From BOG-908 sp965198825 (GTDB lineage: Bacteria; Pseudomonadota; Alphaproteobacteria; Acetobacterales; Acetobacteraceae): a stretch of 64,000 bases of DNA. The stretch is taken from NCBI GenBank assembly GCA_965198825.1, contig CBDAQB010000001.1, positions 620,001 to 684,000 on the forward strand. The letters are read 5' to 3'. The notes below the pieces were generated by a model. It was not told the origin of the DNA, searched no databases, and worked only from the letters and a program-made list of their open reading frames with translations. Each line of letters starts with the position of its first letter. The stretch's first letter is position 1. A program made the position numbers and the translations under genes. Of the stretch, positions 44,464 through 51,883 are shown in pieces.

Positions 44464-45048
44464 ATGGCGTTAGACGACGCGGCCCTGAATGCGTTGTTCA
44501 GAGAAGCCAGATCCCACTACTCCTGGCAGGACAAGCCGATAGAGGAAGATACGCTCAGGCACCTCTACGACCTGACGAAATTCGGCCCCACCTCCGCCAA
44601 CAGCTCCCCCGCCCGCTTCATCTTCCTCAAGAGCCCCGAAGCGAAGGAGCGGCTTCGCCCAGCCCTGTCCGCAGGCAACATCGACAAGACGATGTCCGCC
44701 CCTGTCGTCGTCATCGTGGCGCACGACCCCAGCTTCTTCGACCAACTGCCAAAGCTCTTCCCGCATGCCGACGCCCGCGCCTGGTTCGCCGGCAACGACG
44801 CGCTGGCCCACGAGACAGCCTTCCGCAATTCCACCCTCCAGGGCGCCTACCTGATGCTGGCCGCGCGCGCGCTCGGCCTGGACACCGGCGCCATGTCCGG
44901 CTTCGACCGCGACCACGTGGACCGCATCTTCTTCGAGGCGAACGGCTGGAAGTCGAACTTTCTCCTCAACCTCGGCTATGGTGACGGGGCGGGGCAGTTC
45001 CCGCGCGCCCCCCGCCTGACCTTCGAGGAAGCCTGCACGCTGCTATAG
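44464..45048 (+). CDS. Nitroreductase-family protein, RutE/HadB-like
   Basis: This 194-residue flavin reductase-fold protein has LYDLTKFGPTSANSSPARF, the RutE-type FMN contact, and MAPV-like MSAPVVVIVAHDPSFFDQLP. GAMSGFDRDHVDRIFF is characteristic of the malonic semialdehyde reductase RutE group. It probably reduces a small carbonyl or nitro compound with NAD(P)H. No other pyrimidine-degradation genes lie nearby, so the physiological substrate is open. It is followed directly by tsaB. Confidence 0.85.
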   Translation: MALDDAALNALFREARSHYSWQDKPIEEDTLRHLYDLTKFGPTSANSSPARFIFLKSPEAKERLRPALSAGNIDKTMSAPVVVIVAHDPSFFDQLPKLFPHADARAWFAGNDALAHETAFRNSTLQGAYLMLAARALGLDTGAMSGFDRDHVDRIFFEANGWKSNFLLNLGYGDGAGQFPRAPRLTFEEACTLL

Positions 45049-45107
45049 GGGACGCGCCCCTCATCCTCGCCCTGACCGCCGCCGCCCACACCGCCGCCGC
45101 CGCCCTG

Positions 45108-45701
45108 GTGCGCGGCGGCGAAACACTGGCGACCGACAGGATCCAGGCCGGGCAGGGCCTGGCCGACCAGATAGCCCCTATGGTCGCCAGGCTCCTGGAC
45201 AGCCAGACGCCCGGCATCGTCGCAGTCATGGTCGGCCCCGGCAGTTTTACGGGTTTGCGCGCCGTCATCGCGACGGCACAGGGCGTGGCCCTGGCGGCCG
45301 ATTGTCCTATCGCCGGCGTCACCGCCGCGGAAGCATTCGCATCGGAAGGCCAGGCGGTCCTCGCCGGCCGCACCCTCTGGACCGCCATCAACTCCCGCCG
45401 CGGCCGCGTCTTCCTCGACCGAGGCGAAGGTTTTACCGCGCTGGCCCTGAATGACATTCCCCCCACCCGCGAGCGCATCGCCCTGGCCGGCGATGCCGCC
45501 AACGACGTCGCCGCCGTCCTCGCCGCCCGCGGCACGGACGTCATGCTGACCCGCCTGCGCCACGCGTCGCCGGAACAGGTTGCGGACGTAGGCCTGCGCC
45601 GCGCCAAAGGCGAGATCCCGCCTATGCCGGCCGTCCCCCTCTACATCGACCAGCCCGAAGCCAAGCTTCCCGCCGGCGGCCTCCGCCCCATGCCCGTATG
45701 A
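45108..45701 (+). CDS. tsaB: tRNA threonylcarbamoyladenosine biosynthesis protein TsaB
   Basis: TsaB is the inactive paralogue of TsaD that helps build t6A37 in ANN-decoding tRNAs. VGPGSFTGLRAVIATAQGVAL and PIAGVTAAEAFA are diagnostic, and INSRRGRVFL follows. The coordinates use the first canonical codon, GTG 45108. However, TsaB homology extends upstream (LILALTAAAHTAAAAL, equivalent to the first beta-strand), and the open frame back to an in-frame stop at 44982 has no ATG, GTG or TTG. An ATA at 45045 overlapping the previous stop (ATAG) or a CTG at 45033 could be the true start. Its stop overlaps rimI as ATGA. Confidence 0.87.
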   Translation: MRGGETLATDRIQAGQGLADQIAPMVARLLDSQTPGIVAVMVGPGSFTGLRAVIATAQGVALAADCPIAGVTAAEAFASEGQAVLAGRTLWTAINSRRGRVFLDRGEGFTALALNDIPPTRERIALAGDAANDVAAVLAARGTDVMLTRLRHASPEQVADVGLRRAKGEIPPMPAVPLYIDQPEAKLPAGGLRPMPV

Positions 45702-46159
45702 GCAGGCCGGGCATGGCCAGGGACCAGCGCCTGGTCGAACCGGCAGGCGCCCTTCACGCGACGGCGCTAGCCGCTATCCACCGCCGCGCCTTCGCGGACG
45801 AGGATGCCTGGAACGCCTCCCTCATGGCCGGCCAGCTAGGCCGCCCAGGCGTCTTCGCGCTAATTTCCGGCACCTCCGGCATGATCATGGTGCGCGTCGC
45901 CGCTGACGAAGCCGAAATCCTCACCGTGGGCGTCGTTCCCGAGGCCAGGCAGCAAGGCATAGGCACCGCCCTGCTACGCGCCGCCGCCGAAACCGCCCGC
46001 TACAACGGCGCCGAAAAGCTCTTCCTGGAAGTCTCCACCAGAAACCCCGCCGCCCGCGGCCTCTACCAGGCTCTCGGCTTTACCAACGTAGGCCGCCGCC
46101 CAAAATATTACGCTGATGGATCCGACGGGCTAATCCAGGTGAAGACGCTTCATCCGTAA
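45698..46159 (+). CDS. rimI: Ribosomal-protein-alanine N-acetyltransferase RimI-like
   Basis: This 153-residue GNAT acetyltransferase has the acetyl-CoA site VGVVPEARQQGIGTALL and the RimI-type EVSTRNPAARGLYQALGFTNVGRR. It follows tsaB with a 4-base overlap, a conserved arrangement in many bacteria. It is expected to acetylate the N-terminus of ribosomal protein S18 and perhaps other proteins. Length and motif order are normal. Confidence 0.9.
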   Translation: MSRPGMARDQRLVEPAGALHATALAAIHRRAFADEDAWNASLMAGQLGRPGVFALISGTSGMIMVRVAADEAEILTVGVVPEARQQGIGTALLRAAAETARYNGAEKLFLEVSTRNPAARGLYQALGFTNVGRRPKYYADGSDGLIQVKTLHP

Positions 46160-46224
46160 TATCGTCCTCGAGACCTAGACTGCCAAAACAACAGTGCAAC
46201 CCACACCTTGCGCTGCGACTCCTA

Positions 46225-46252
46225 TTGAACTAAGTTCAACAGACTAAGTTCA
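46225..46252. promoter_or_regulatory. Inverted-repeat operator upstream of toxin-antitoxin pair
   Basis: TTGAACT at 46225-46231 and AGTTCAA at 46233-46239 form a perfect 7-bp inverted repeat around one base. A partial second copy (ACTAAGTTCA) follows at 46243-46252, 18 bases later. It lies 11-38 bases before the antitoxin start, as expected of a Phd-type autoregulatory operator. Confidence 0.6.
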
Positions 46253-46262
46253 CGCGGGAACG

Positions 46263-46508
46263 ATGAACAGCGTCAACATTCACGCGGCAAAAACGCATCT
46301 TTCCCGCCTGGTCGATCAGGCGGCGGCCGGCGAGCCTTTCGTGATCGCCAAGGGTGGAAAGCCCTTGGTGAAGGTCATGGCGCTCGGTGCACCACAGCCT
46401 GGTGAGATGAAGCGCCTAGGCTTCATGGCAGGCGAGATCAGCGTGCCGGAGGATTTTGATCGCATGGGCCCGGACACGATCAAAGCCCTTTTCAATGGCA
46501 GCGCGTGA
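46263..46508 (+). CDS. Phd/YefM-family antitoxin
   Basis: This 81-residue protein begins with the Phd/YefM signature NIHAAKTHLSRLVDQAAAGE and continues PFVIAKGGKPLVKVMAL, the DNA-binding N-terminal domain. The C-terminal part (PEDFDRMGPDTIKALFNG) is the expected toxin-wrapping tail. It should neutralise the PIN-domain toxin encoded next, with which it shares a 4-base overlap (GTGA), and repress its own promoter through the palindrome upstream. Confidence 0.9.
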   Translation: MNSVNIHAAKTHLSRLVDQAAAGEPFVIAKGGKPLVKVMALGAPQPGEMKRLGFMAGEISVPEDFDRMGPDTIKALFNGSA

Positions 46509-46888
46509 AGCTTCTGCTAGACACCCACATTCTTCTGTGGGCTGCAGCCGCACATGCAAATCTCGGCTCTGCCGCAGCCATGATCGAGGATCCTGCCAAC
46601 GATCTTGTCTTCAGCGCCGCTAGCCTCTGGGAAATCATCACCAAGCACAAGCTCGGTCGGGCGGACTTCCAAGCCAATCCCCATTTGCTCAGGCGAGGCC
46701 TGCTGGAGAATGGCTACACACCGTTAGCCATCTCTGTTGAGCACACTCTTGCAGTAGGCATGTTACCCGACCACCACCGCGACCCATTCGATCGCATCCT
46801 GATCGCGCAGGCCATTGTCGAAGGCATTGCGCTCATCACCGCCGATCCGCTCGTCGCCCTTTATCCAGGACCAATCCTAAAAGTCTAA
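46505..46888 (+). CDS. PIN-domain toxin (VapC-like ribonuclease)
   Basis: This 127-residue PIN-domain nuclease belongs to the group paired with Phd-type antitoxins. Its acidic residues are visible in LLDTHILLWAAAA (first Asp), SAASLWEIITKHKLG (Glu), HRDPFDRILIAQA (Asp) and LITADPLVALYP (Asp). This is a complete active-site set, so it is probably an active RNase. It starts at a GTG inside the antitoxin stop. No other module genes are near. Confidence 0.9.
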   Translation: MKLLLDTHILLWAAAAHANLGSAAAMIEDPANDLVFSAASLWEIITKHKLGRADFQANPHLLRRGLLENGYTPLAISVEHTLAVGMLPDHHRDPFDRILIAQAIVEGIALITADPLVALYPGPILKV

Positions 46889-47062
46889 AATCCCAGGAAG
46901 CAGCTTTTAATGGCCTTCGCAGGAGGGTTGGCGGAGCTGGTTTTGGAACAATGAGCGTGCGTCGAAGCTCAAATTTTTTCTCAGCGCCGTTCGCGTGATT
47001 CTCGCTTCCGCCTGATCGCCTCGTAGCGCGATCCTATCCAAGGAATGCCCAACCCAAACAAA

Positions 47063-47097
47063 CAAAAGTTTTTTGCTTCTTTTTTTTAAAAAAGAAG
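47063..47097. repeat. Twin-hairpin element, single arm
   Basis: Arm B form with a C-G closing pair. It lies between the convergent PIN-toxin gene and the CopD-like gene, 17 bases from the latter's stop. Confidence 0.75.
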
Positions 47098-47113
47098 GGC
47101 TGCCCTTGCCTCC

Positions 47114-47572
47114 CTACCCCCAAGCATTTCCAAAAGCCGAAACCACAATAGTCAAAGCCCCCAACACTAAATTTACCGCAATGAGCTGGCGAATCCGGCT
47201 CAAAACCTCAGGTCCAGGCCGGATGGCACGGCGCAGACGTTTCCAAGGCCCAAAGAACACCCAGAGAAATATCCCCGCCATGATGATGGCGAGGGTCTGC
47301 ATGATGTTCACAGCCAGCGGCACATGCGCCATGCCGCCCCACACCGCGAACACCATCCCCCATCCGGTCAGCAGCATGATCGGCATGGCGTGCCACACCA
47401 CCAGGAAGAACCGTTTCAGGGTCAGCATGTGCATCTGCATGCGCGCCGGCGTATCCAGCACGGCGAGCGCCGGCCGCAGCACCACGAGCGCGTAGAGCAT
47501 GCCGCCGACCCAAGCGGTGGCGGCAAGCAGATGGATGGCGAGCAGCGTATCAGGCAGCCATGGCAAACTCAT
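47114..47572 (-). CDS. CopD-like small membrane protein
   Basis: This 152-residue protein has four transmembrane helices. LLAIHLLAATAWVGGMLYAL near the N-terminus and FFLVVWHAMPIMLLTGWGM carry spaced histidines, as in CopD-like membrane proteins that may bind copper or heme. The ATG at 47572 lies inside the stop of the upstream parA-like gene (ATGA), so the two are coupled; the longer frame to 47854 is antisense read-through. The metal assignment is inferred from the family. Coupling to a ParA ATPase is unusual. Confidence 0.7.
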   Translation of the reverse strand: MSLPWLPDTLLAIHLLAATAWVGGMLYALVVLRPALAVLDTPARMQMHMLTLKRFFLVVWHAMPIMLLTGWGMVFAVWGGMAHVPLAVNIMQTLAIIMAGIFLWVFFGPWKRLRRAIRPGPEVLSRIRQLIAVNLVLGALTIVVSAFGNAWG

Positions 47573-48204
47573 CGCGCGACAATCTCCTCGATGGCAGCGC
47601 CCACGCCGGCGATTTCCGCGGCGGCGGCCGTGACGGCCCGGCTGCTCAATTCGGTGACGCCCATACCCTGCGCAAAGGCCTGCGCATAGGCTTGCCTGCT
47701 TCCGAGGCTCATCGGCAGCAGCGTCCCTCCGAGCTTGCCCAAGGACGTCTCGACAGCGGTGCGAAGGCGCGAGCGGGCAGGGGCCCTGTTGAGCAGAAAG
47801 GCGACCGGCCGCTTCTCGCCGGCCGCCAGTTTCACGGTGCCCTCCGCCGCCCACACGTCAGGGAGGCTCGGCTGCAGCGGCACCAGAACCAGGCTCGCCA
47901 CCCGTATGGCACGCAGCGCATCGGTATCGATGTGCGGCGGCGTGTCGATGATCAGCACGTCCGCCCCTGCCAGCAGCCGGTCCAGCTCCCCGCGCAATCG
48001 CCAGCCCGACACACTGGAGAACTGCACAGGCGCCAAAGCGCCATGGGCCGCCCGCAATTCGTGCCAGCGAGTCAGGCTGCGCTGCGGATCGATGTCCAGC
48101 AGCGCCACCCGCCTGTGCGGCGCCCACAGCGCTGCCAGGTTGGCCGCCAGCATCGATTTGCCTGCGCCGCCTTTCTGTTGAGCGATGGTAATGACTTCAG
48201 CCAT
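47569..48204 (-). CDS. Orphan ParA/MinD-family ATPase
   Basis: This 211-residue deviant Walker ATPase has the KGGAGKS P-loop in VITIAQQKGGAGKSMLAANL, VALLDIDPQRSLTRWHEL (switch I-type Asp) and VLIIDTPPHIDTDALRA (Walker B). There is no ParB gene nearby, so it is probably not a chromosome-partition protein. Small orphan ParA proteins often position cellular machines or plasmid-like cargo. The ATG at 48204 fits the family N-terminus. It is coupled to the CopD-like gene and divergent from nnr. Confidence 0.85.
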   Translation of the reverse strand: MAEVITIAQQKGGAGKSMLAANLAALWAPHRRVALLDIDPQRSLTRWHELRAAHGALAPVQFSSVSGWRLRGELDRLLAGADVLIIDTPPHIDTDALRAIRVASLVLVPLQPSLPDVWAAEGTVKLAAGEKRPVAFLLNRAPARSRLRTAVETSLGKLGGTLLPMSLGSRQAYAQAFAQGMGVTELSSRAVTAAAAEIAGVGAAIEEIVAR

Positions 48205-48335
48205 CGCAAGGCACCTTCCGGCAATGTCGGGCGTAGTATTGCCGCTGCACGGCAGCGCCGCCACCCTGCGCCGCAAACCAAGAGGTCATTCCCCTGCCGG
48301 AACTTCCCAGACTCGAGCTCCTGACACCGGACGAA

Positions 48336-49757
48336 ATGGCCATCGCCGACCGCCTCGCGTCGGCAGCCGTGCCCTCCGTCACGCTGATGGAAAACGCCGG
48401 CCGCGCCGTCGCCCGCGCCATACGCGCCCGCATACGCCCCTGCCGCACCCTCGTCCTCTGCGGCCCAGGCAACAACGGCGGCGACGGCTATGTCGTCGCC
48501 CGCCTCCTCCAGCAAGCCGGCTGGCCCATCACCATCGCCGCCACCGCCGCCCCCCGCCGCGGCACCGACGCCGCACAGGCAGCCTCGAGATGGCGCGGCC
48601 CCACCCATCGCTTCGGCGCCCGCGCCGCCTCACGCGCCGACCTGGTGATAGACGCCGTCTACGGCGCCGGCCTCTCGCGAGACGTCGACGGCGTCACCGC
48701 CGAAACCCTCAAAGCCGCCCGCCGCGTGGTCGCCATCGACGTCCCCAGCGGCGTGGACGGCGCCACCGGCGCAGTCCGCGGCTTCGCGCCACAGGCCGAA
48801 CTCACCGTCACCTTCTTCCGGCGCAAGCCTGGCCACCTGCTGCTCCCCGGCCGCGACCTCTGCGGCGAACTCCTGCTCGCCGACATCGGCATCCCGGCCA
48901 GCGTCCTGGCGCGCATCGCCCCGAAAACCTGGGTCAACACGCCCGCCATCTGGGCCCGCCGCGCTGCGGGGGCCGAGGAAAACAAATACACCAGAGGCAC
49001 CGTCACGGTCTGCGGCGGCGCCTCCATGACAGGCGCCGCCCGCCTCGCCGCCGCCGCCGCCAGGCGCGGGGGCGCCGGCCTTGTCTCCATCGCCGCCGAA
49101 CACGGCGCCGACATCTACCGCACAGGCGACCCCGGCCTCATCGTCCTGAGCGAACCGCTCGCTACCCTCCTCAGGGACGAGCGCCGCCACGTCTGGGTCT
49201 GCGGCCCCGGCCTCGGGCAAACCGAAGCCCGCCAAATCCTCCCCGCCCTCATCGCCGCCAAACGCCAGATCGTCGCCGACGCCGACGCCCTCACTGCCTT
49301 CGCCAACACGCCCGAAGCCTTCACCGGCGCCGCAATCCTCACCCCCCACGCCGGCGAGTTCAAACGCGTCTTTGGCGACCCAGGCAGCAACCGCCTCGAA
49401 GCCGCCAGAGCCGCCGCCAAATCAACCGGCGCCGTGATCATCCTCAAAGGCAGCGACACCATCATCGCCGCGCCGGACGGCCGCGCCGCCATCAACGAAA
49501 ACGCGCCACGCTGGCTCGCCACCGCCGGCTCGGGCGACGTCCTCTCCGGCCTCGCCGCCGCCGGCCTTGCCCAGGGTTACTTACCTTACGAGGCCGCCTG
49601 CCGCGCCGTCTGGCTGCATGGCGAGGCTGGAACCGTCGCGGGGGAGGGGCTTATTGCCGAGGACCTGCTCACGGCCTTGCATACCGTTAACAAGCAAGGT
49701 TGGGGCTCTGCCCCAAACCCCGCTGGGGCCTGGAGGCCCCAGACCCCCATTTCTTAA
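48336..49757 (+). CDS. nnr: Bifunctional NAD(P)H-hydrate repair enzyme
   Basis: This roughly 473-residue two-domain enzyme repairs damaged NAD(P)H hydrates. The N-terminal epimerase domain has SVTLMENAGRAVA and LCGPGNNGGDGYVVARLL. The C-terminal ADP-dependent dehydratase domain has VCGPGLGQTEARQI, TPHAGEFKRVFG and the WLATAGSGDVLSGLAAAGL nucleotide loop. Conserved LELLTPDEM residues lie in frame upstream of the ATG, but no ATG, GTG or TTG precedes them. A CTG at 48294 with AAGAGG 8 bases ahead is a possible true start. The last 20 residues are encoded by a GC-rich palindromic repeat and are probably not native. Confidence 0.9.
   Translation: MAIADRLASAAVPSVTLMENAGRAVARAIRARIRPCRTLVLCGPGNNGGDGYVVARLLQQAGWPITIAATAAPRRGTDAAQAASRWRGPTHRFGARAASRADLVIDAVYGAGLSRDVDGVTAETLKAARRVVAIDVPSGVDGATGAVRGFAPQAELTVTFFRRKPGHLLLPGRDLCGELLLADIGIPASVLARIAPKTWVNTPAIWARRAAGAEENKYTRGTVTVCGGASMTGAARLAAAAARRGGAGLVSIAAEHGADIYRTGDPGLIVLSEPLATLLRDERRHVWVCGPGLGQTEARQILPALIAAKRQIVADADALTAFANTPEAFTGAAILTPHAGEFKRVFGDPGSNRLEAARAAAKSTGAVIILKGSDTIIAAPDGRAAINENAPRWLATAGSGDVLSGLAAAGLAQGYLPYEAACRAVWLHGEAGTVAGEGLIAEDLLTALHTVNKQGWGSAPNPAGAWRPQTPIS
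49698..49747. repeat. GC-rich double palindrome
   Basis: Two stems lie in tandem: TGGGGC/GCCCCA (49701-49715) and TGGGGCCT/AGGCCCCA (49724-49741). The sequence encodes the C-terminal tail of Nnr and lies just before the convergent LysR gene, so it may serve as the shared transcription end. Confidence 0.6.
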
Positions 49758-50671
49758 GAGGTTACTACTTGATCTAGTGCTGCGAGTGTCTGGGTGATGC
49801 GTGGTACTACGAAGTCTAGAAACGCTCGGCGCTTAAGGGGCTGAACGCGCTGCGGCTGGTGCACGAGACTGACCGGGATCGGGTCGGTGGGGAATGCGCG
49901 CAAAACCGTCCTGATCCGCCCTCGCGAAATCGCGTCCGCTGCCTGATAGGACAGGACGCGCGCAATCCCCAGCCCGGCCGCCGCAGCCTCCACGACGGCA
50001 TCGGCGGTGTTCACTGAAAACCGCGGCCGAATGGCAACCGGTCGCGCATCTGCCGCACTGCCGATCGTCCAGCTCCGATAGGTCTGCAGCCCCTCGAAGG
50101 CAATGCAATCATGCTCCGCCAGCGCCTCCGGCGTCTCAGGTTCGCCGCGCCGCACCAGATAATCCGCACTCGCGCAGAGCACCCAACGCACATGGCCCAT
50201 TTGCCTTGCCATCAGGTCGCTGTCCGGCAACCGGCCCGTGCGCACGGCAACATCCACGTGCGCTTCAACAAGATCGACGACCTGGTCCGATAGCACGAGC
50301 CGCACCGTGACCTCCGGATAAGCCGCGAGGAACGCGTGGATGACAGGCGCCACATGAAGCTTGCCGAACATGATCGGCGCGGTCACCAGCAATTCACCAC
50401 GCGGCGCACGATACTCGCCGCTGGCCGCGCGCTCGGCATCGCGCAAATCGTCAATCAGCCTGCGCGCAACAGCGACGAAACCTTCGCCGGCCTCTGTCAG
50501 GATCAGCTTGCGGCTGGTGCGCACCAGGAGCTGCGCACCGAGATGCGCCTCCAGATCAGAGACACGCCGGCTGACCGTCGGCAGCGGCGTGTTCAGCGTG
50601 CGCGATGCCGCCGACAGGCTGCCGCCGTCCACCGCGGCCACAAGGGTCTGCATCGCTTCGAGGCGGTCCAT
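49754..50671 (-). CDS. LysR-family transcriptional regulator
   Basis: This 305-residue LysR regulator has an N-terminal winged helix-turn-helix (GGSLSAASRTLNTPLPTVSR, residues 17-36) followed by LEAHLGAQLLVRTSRKLILT. The effector domain covers residues 90-300. The ATG at 50671 is chosen because it begins the canonical MDRLEAMQTLVAAV; the frame to 50995 is antisense read-through. It is divergent from the AhpD-like gene (50805) across 133 bases, the standard layout for a LysR protein and its target. The inducer is unknown; an oxidative signal is possible given the AhpD-like neighbour. Confidence 0.9.
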   Translation of the reverse strand: MDRLEAMQTLVAAVDGGSLSAASRTLNTPLPTVSRRVSDLEAHLGAQLLVRTSRKLILTEAGEGFVAVARRLIDDLRDAERAASGEYRAPRGELLVTAPIMFGKLHVAPVIHAFLAAYPEVTVRLVLSDQVVDLVEAHVDVAVRTGRLPDSDLMARQMGHVRWVLCASADYLVRRGEPETPEALAEHDCIAFEGLQTYRSWTIGSAADARPVAIRPRFSVNTADAVVEAAAAGLGIARVLSYQAADAISRGRIRTVLRAFPTDPIPVSLVHQPQRVQPLKRRAFLDFVVPRITQTLAALDQVVTS

Positions 50672-50804
50672 CGCGCTTCCATGAACCATTGAGCTTCCAT
50701 GAAATGGAAGGGTGCATTCAGAAACTACCGGCTGCTGCCAAAAAACGGAAGATCTTAATGAGAGGGCACCGGCCAATCGGGCCGTAACGAAAGGAGCCCA
50801 CGCC

Positions 50805-51356
50805 ATGCCCCGCATTCCCACTCCCGCGACCGTCGCCGATGCGCCCGAAGCCGCCCGCCCTCTGCTCGACGGCGTCGCCAAGCAGCTTGGCAGCGTCCCC
50901 AACATGTTCCGCTCGATCGCCTTGAGCCCGCAGGCGCTGGAGGGCCACCTCAGCCTGTTCGGCGCGCTGAGCCACGGCACGCTGCCGCCCGCCACGCGGG
51001 AGCGTATCGCGCTCGCCGTCGCCGAAGTTAACGGCTGCAGCTACTGCCTTTCCGCGCACACCTATATCGGCCGCAACCTGGCCAAGCTGGACGACGCCGA
51101 AATCACCGCCAACCGCAACGGCGCCTCCAACGACCCGAAGGCCGATGCCGCCGTCCGCTTCGCCGCCAAAGTCGCCCGCGTCCGCGGCCACGTCACGGAC
51201 GATGATTTCGCTGCCGTCAAATCCGCCGGCTACACCGACGCGCAGGTCATCGAAATCGTCCAGCACGTGGCGCTCAACAGCTGGACCAACTTCTTCAACG
51301 AAGTGTTTCAGACAGAGATCGACTTCCCCGTGGTCACGGCCCGCAAGGCCGCCTGA
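50805..51356 (+). CDS. AhpD-like carboxymuconolactone decarboxylase family protein
   Basis: This 183-residue alkylhydroperoxidase-like protein has the redox motif NGCSYCLSAHTYIG (C-x-x-C with a downstream His), the AhpD-type proton-relay core. LPPATRERIALAVAE precedes it, as in uncharacterised peroxidase-related members. It probably reduces peroxides or acts as a thiol oxidoreductase. AAGGAG lies 8 bases before the ATG. It is divergent from the LysR gene and followed by a SnoaL-like gene, probably in one transcript. Confidence 0.88.
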   Translation: MPRIPTPATVADAPEAARPLLDGVAKQLGSVPNMFRSIALSPQALEGHLSLFGALSHGTLPPATRERIALAVAEVNGCSYCLSAHTYIGRNLAKLDDAEITANRNGASNDPKADAAVRFAAKVARVRGHVTDDDFAAVKSAGYTDAQVIEIVQHVALNSWTNFFNEVFQTEIDFPVVTARKAA

Positions 51357-51409
51357 CGATGCGCGCGCCGGAGAGCACCGACTCCGGCATCTTTCGTGAG
51401 GAGAACACC

Positions 51410-51805
51410 ATGAACGCGAATGTCGACCTCGTGCGTGCATTCTACGCGGCGCTCGGCCGCGGCGATGTCCCGGGCTTGCTGGCACTGCTTCACCCGTCGC
51501 TGGAATGGACCGAAGCCGAGGGCTTCCCCTACTACAGCGGCACCTGGCGCCAGCCGGAAGACGTATTGAACAAACTCATCGTGCCACTCACGCGCGACTG
51601 GAACGATTTCTCAGCGGTGGCAAACGATTTCATCGCCGAAGGCGACCGCGTGGTCAGCCTCGGTGCCTACGGCGGCGTCAGCAAGGCAACAGGCAAAACG
51701 ATGCGCGCACCATTCGCCCATGTCTGGCGCATTGCCGATGGCAAGCTCAAGCGCTTCGACATGTACACCGATACCCTGCTCGTCGCTCGGGCGATGCAAG
51801 CCTGA
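51410..51805 (+). CDS. SnoaL-like (NTF2-fold) protein
   Basis: This 131-residue protein has the SnoaL/NTF2-like fold: VDLVRAFYAALGRGDVPGLL at the N-terminus, then GTWRQPEDVLNKL and FAHVWRIADGKLKRFDMYTD at the C-terminus. Members include ketosteroid-isomerase-like enzymes and stress proteins; no catalytic assignment is possible. GAGGAG lies upstream of the ATG. It is probably co-transcribed with the AhpD-like gene under the divergent LysR regulator. A strong terminator follows. Confidence 0.82.
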   Translation: MNANVDLVRAFYAALGRGDVPGLLALLHPSLEWTEAEGFPYYSGTWRQPEDVLNKLIVPLTRDWNDFSAVANDFIAEGDRVVSLGAYGGVSKATGKTMRAPFAHVWRIADGKLKRFDMYTDTLLVARAMQA

Positions 51806-51821
51806 GCAAAGAACGCCTTTA

Positions 51822-51857
51822 TCGCCGCCGCTTTTCCAGGAAGGCGGCGGCGAAAAA
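51822..51857 (+). terminator. Intrinsic terminator between convergent genes
   Basis: A long stem (TCGCCGCCGCTTT with AAGGCGGCGGCGA, 51822-51834 and 51841-51853, one G-T pair) has a 6-base loop and is followed by AAAAG. It separates the SnoaL-like gene (stop 51805) from the convergent 16-mer repeat gene (stop 51884). The A run after it makes a U tract for the minus-strand transcript, so it may work in that direction better. Confidence 0.7.
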
Positions 51858-51883
51858 GCCGCCCATGCTTCGCTAACGCTGGC

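Noticed and set aside
48185..49690. 501-codon Arg/Pro-rich frame overlapping nnr
   Set aside because: It is the shifted frame of a GC-rich gene; nnr motifs are intact in the other frame.
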